NCBI GenBank assembly: GCA_902490245.1
Contig: CABUDB010000085.1
Location: 1 to 6,723 of the forward strand
DNA length: 6,723 nt
Source of the DNA: an uncultured Collinsella sp.
Lineage (GTDB): Bacteria > Actinomycetota > Coriobacteriia > Coriobacteriales > Coriobacteriaceae
Direction of reading: 5' to 3'
The translations under genes and the position numbers were made by a program. The notes below the pieces were generated by a model. The model was not told where the DNA came from and did no database searches. It was given only the letters and a program-made list of their open reading frames with translations. Below, piece by piece: positions 5,955 to 6,723 of this stretch (positions within the stretch are counted from its first letter, which is position 1; each line of letters starts with the position of its first letter).

Positions 5955-6723
5955 GTGAATTCTGAATCCATCGCCGTCATCATCCCCTGCTACAACGAAG
6001 CGCTCACGATCGGCAAAGTCATCGACGACTTTCACCGCGAGCTTCCGCAAGCGACGGTCTATGTCTATGACAACAACTCGTCGGACAATACCTCACGCAT
6101 CGCCACCGAGCACGGCGCCACGGTCCGCTTTGAGCCCCGTCAGGGAAAGGGTAACGTGTGCCGCCAGATGTTTCGCGACATCGACGCCGATTGCTACCTG
6201 ATGGTCGACGGCGACGACACCTACCCCGCCGAGGCAGCCAAGGCCCTCTGCGAGCCTATCCTCAACGGCGCGGCCGATATGACCGTAGGCGACCGCCTTT
6301 CCAACGGCACCTACGCCGAGGAAAACAAGCGTGCTTTCCACGGCTTTGGCAACAATCTGGTCCGCGCCATGATCAAGTGGATCTATGGCTACAGCTTCGA
6401 TGATGTCATGACCGGCTACCGCGCCATGAGCCGCCCGTTCGTTAAAACCTTCCCTGTGCTTTCCGAGGGCTTCCAGATCGAAACCGAGCTCTCGATCCAC
6501 GCCGTCGACCACCGCTGGCGCATCAAAGATGTGCCCATCGAGTACCGCGACCGTCCGGAAGGCTCCGAGTCCAAGCTCAATACCGTGAGCGACGGCATTA
6601 AAGTCGTCGCGATGATCGGCACGCTGTTCAAGGACTACCGCCCGCTGAAATTCTTCAGCCTCGTCGCGCTTCTGTTTGCGGTGATCGGCCTCGCCCTGGG
6701 CATGCCCATCGTTGTCGAGTATT
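5955..6723 (+). CDS. Family 2 glycosyltransferase, DPM1/GtrB-like (3' end outside the window)
   Basis: A GT-A fold transferase that probably moves a sugar from a nucleotide donor to a polyprenyl phosphate or surface glycan at the inner face of the membrane. The open frame from GTG 5955 continues past the right edge (256 codons, no stop). VIIPCYNE (8-15) opens the nucleotide-binding half, Asp39 in VYDNNSSDNT follows, and QGKGN (63-67) and the metal-binding DGDD (85-88, MVDGDDTYP) are typical of the dolichyl-phosphate-mannose-synthase branch. VGDRL, DVMTGYRAMSR and SEGFQIETELSIHA form the acceptor and catalytic half. A hydrophobic stretch from about 233 to 254 starts a membrane segment, as in family members of about 310-330 residues with C-terminal helices. 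It diverges from the exporter pair, consistent with a surface-glycan locus. Substrate cannot be told. Confidence 0.92.
   Translation, partial: MNSESIAVIIPCYNEALTIGKVIDDFHRELPQATVYVYDNNSSDNTSRIATEHGATVRFEPRQGKGNVCRQMFRDIDADCYLMVDGDDTYPAEAAKALCEPILNGAADMTVGDRLSNGTYAEENKRAFHGFGNNLVRAMIKWIYGYSFDDVMTGYRAMSRPFVKTFPVLSEGFQIETELSIHAVDHRWRIKDVPIEYRDRPEGSESKLNTVSDGIKVVAMIGTLFKDYRPLKFFSLVALLFAVIGLALGMPIVVEY

Noticed and set aside
6093..6512. A 139-codon minus-strand frame inside the glycosyltransferase
   Set aside because: The + strand frame carries the full set of GT2 motifs; this is its shadow.

Overview
The window looks like chromosomal DNA of a high-GC Coriobacteriia-type actinobacterium, most likely Collinsella or a near relative. 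This is inferred from codon use (Arg is almost always CGC/CGT), Shine-Dalgarno-led GTG and ATG starts, the protein flavour, and a GGGGACAGGCACC palindrome I associate from memory with such genomes. No database search was possible.

Left part (1-3942, + strand): an aromatic amino-acid biosynthesis run. It holds the 3' part of aroC (chorismate synthase), pheA (fused chorismate mutase/prephenate dehydratase with ACT domain), an aroE-aroK fusion (shikimate dehydrogenase plus shikimate kinase in one chain) and aroQ (type II 3-dehydroquinase). Together they cover dehydroquinate to dehydroshikimate to shikimate to shikimate-3-phosphate, then EPSP to chorismate to phenylpyruvate. EPSP synthase, DHQ synthase and DAHP synthase are not in the window. 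pheA and aroE-aroK abut (TAGATG). A perfect 16-bp palindrome lies between aroE-aroK and aroQ.

Middle (3943-4177): a convergent boundary with a minus-strand tRNA-Arg(UCU) with encoded CCA, its strong intrinsic terminator, and a possible TATAAT promoter box.

Right part (4178-6723): surface-polysaccharide functions. On the minus strand is a two-gene TagGH/Wzm-Wzt-type ABC exporter (permease, then ATPase). Divergently on the + strand is the start of a DPM1-like family 2 glycosyltransferase that runs off the right edge and has no stop in the window.

The most notable observation is that the exporter permease appears broken. Its natural GTG start and N-terminus (with a good SD) are in one frame and the rest of the protein is in another. 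The junction falls inside the conserved segment just before the first membrane helix and is best explained by an 8-nt deletion. The long open frame reaching back to 5853 is a chimera whose first ~54 residues are out-of-frame translation. No wholly novel system is evident; the rest is ordinary core metabolism with a few curiosities.
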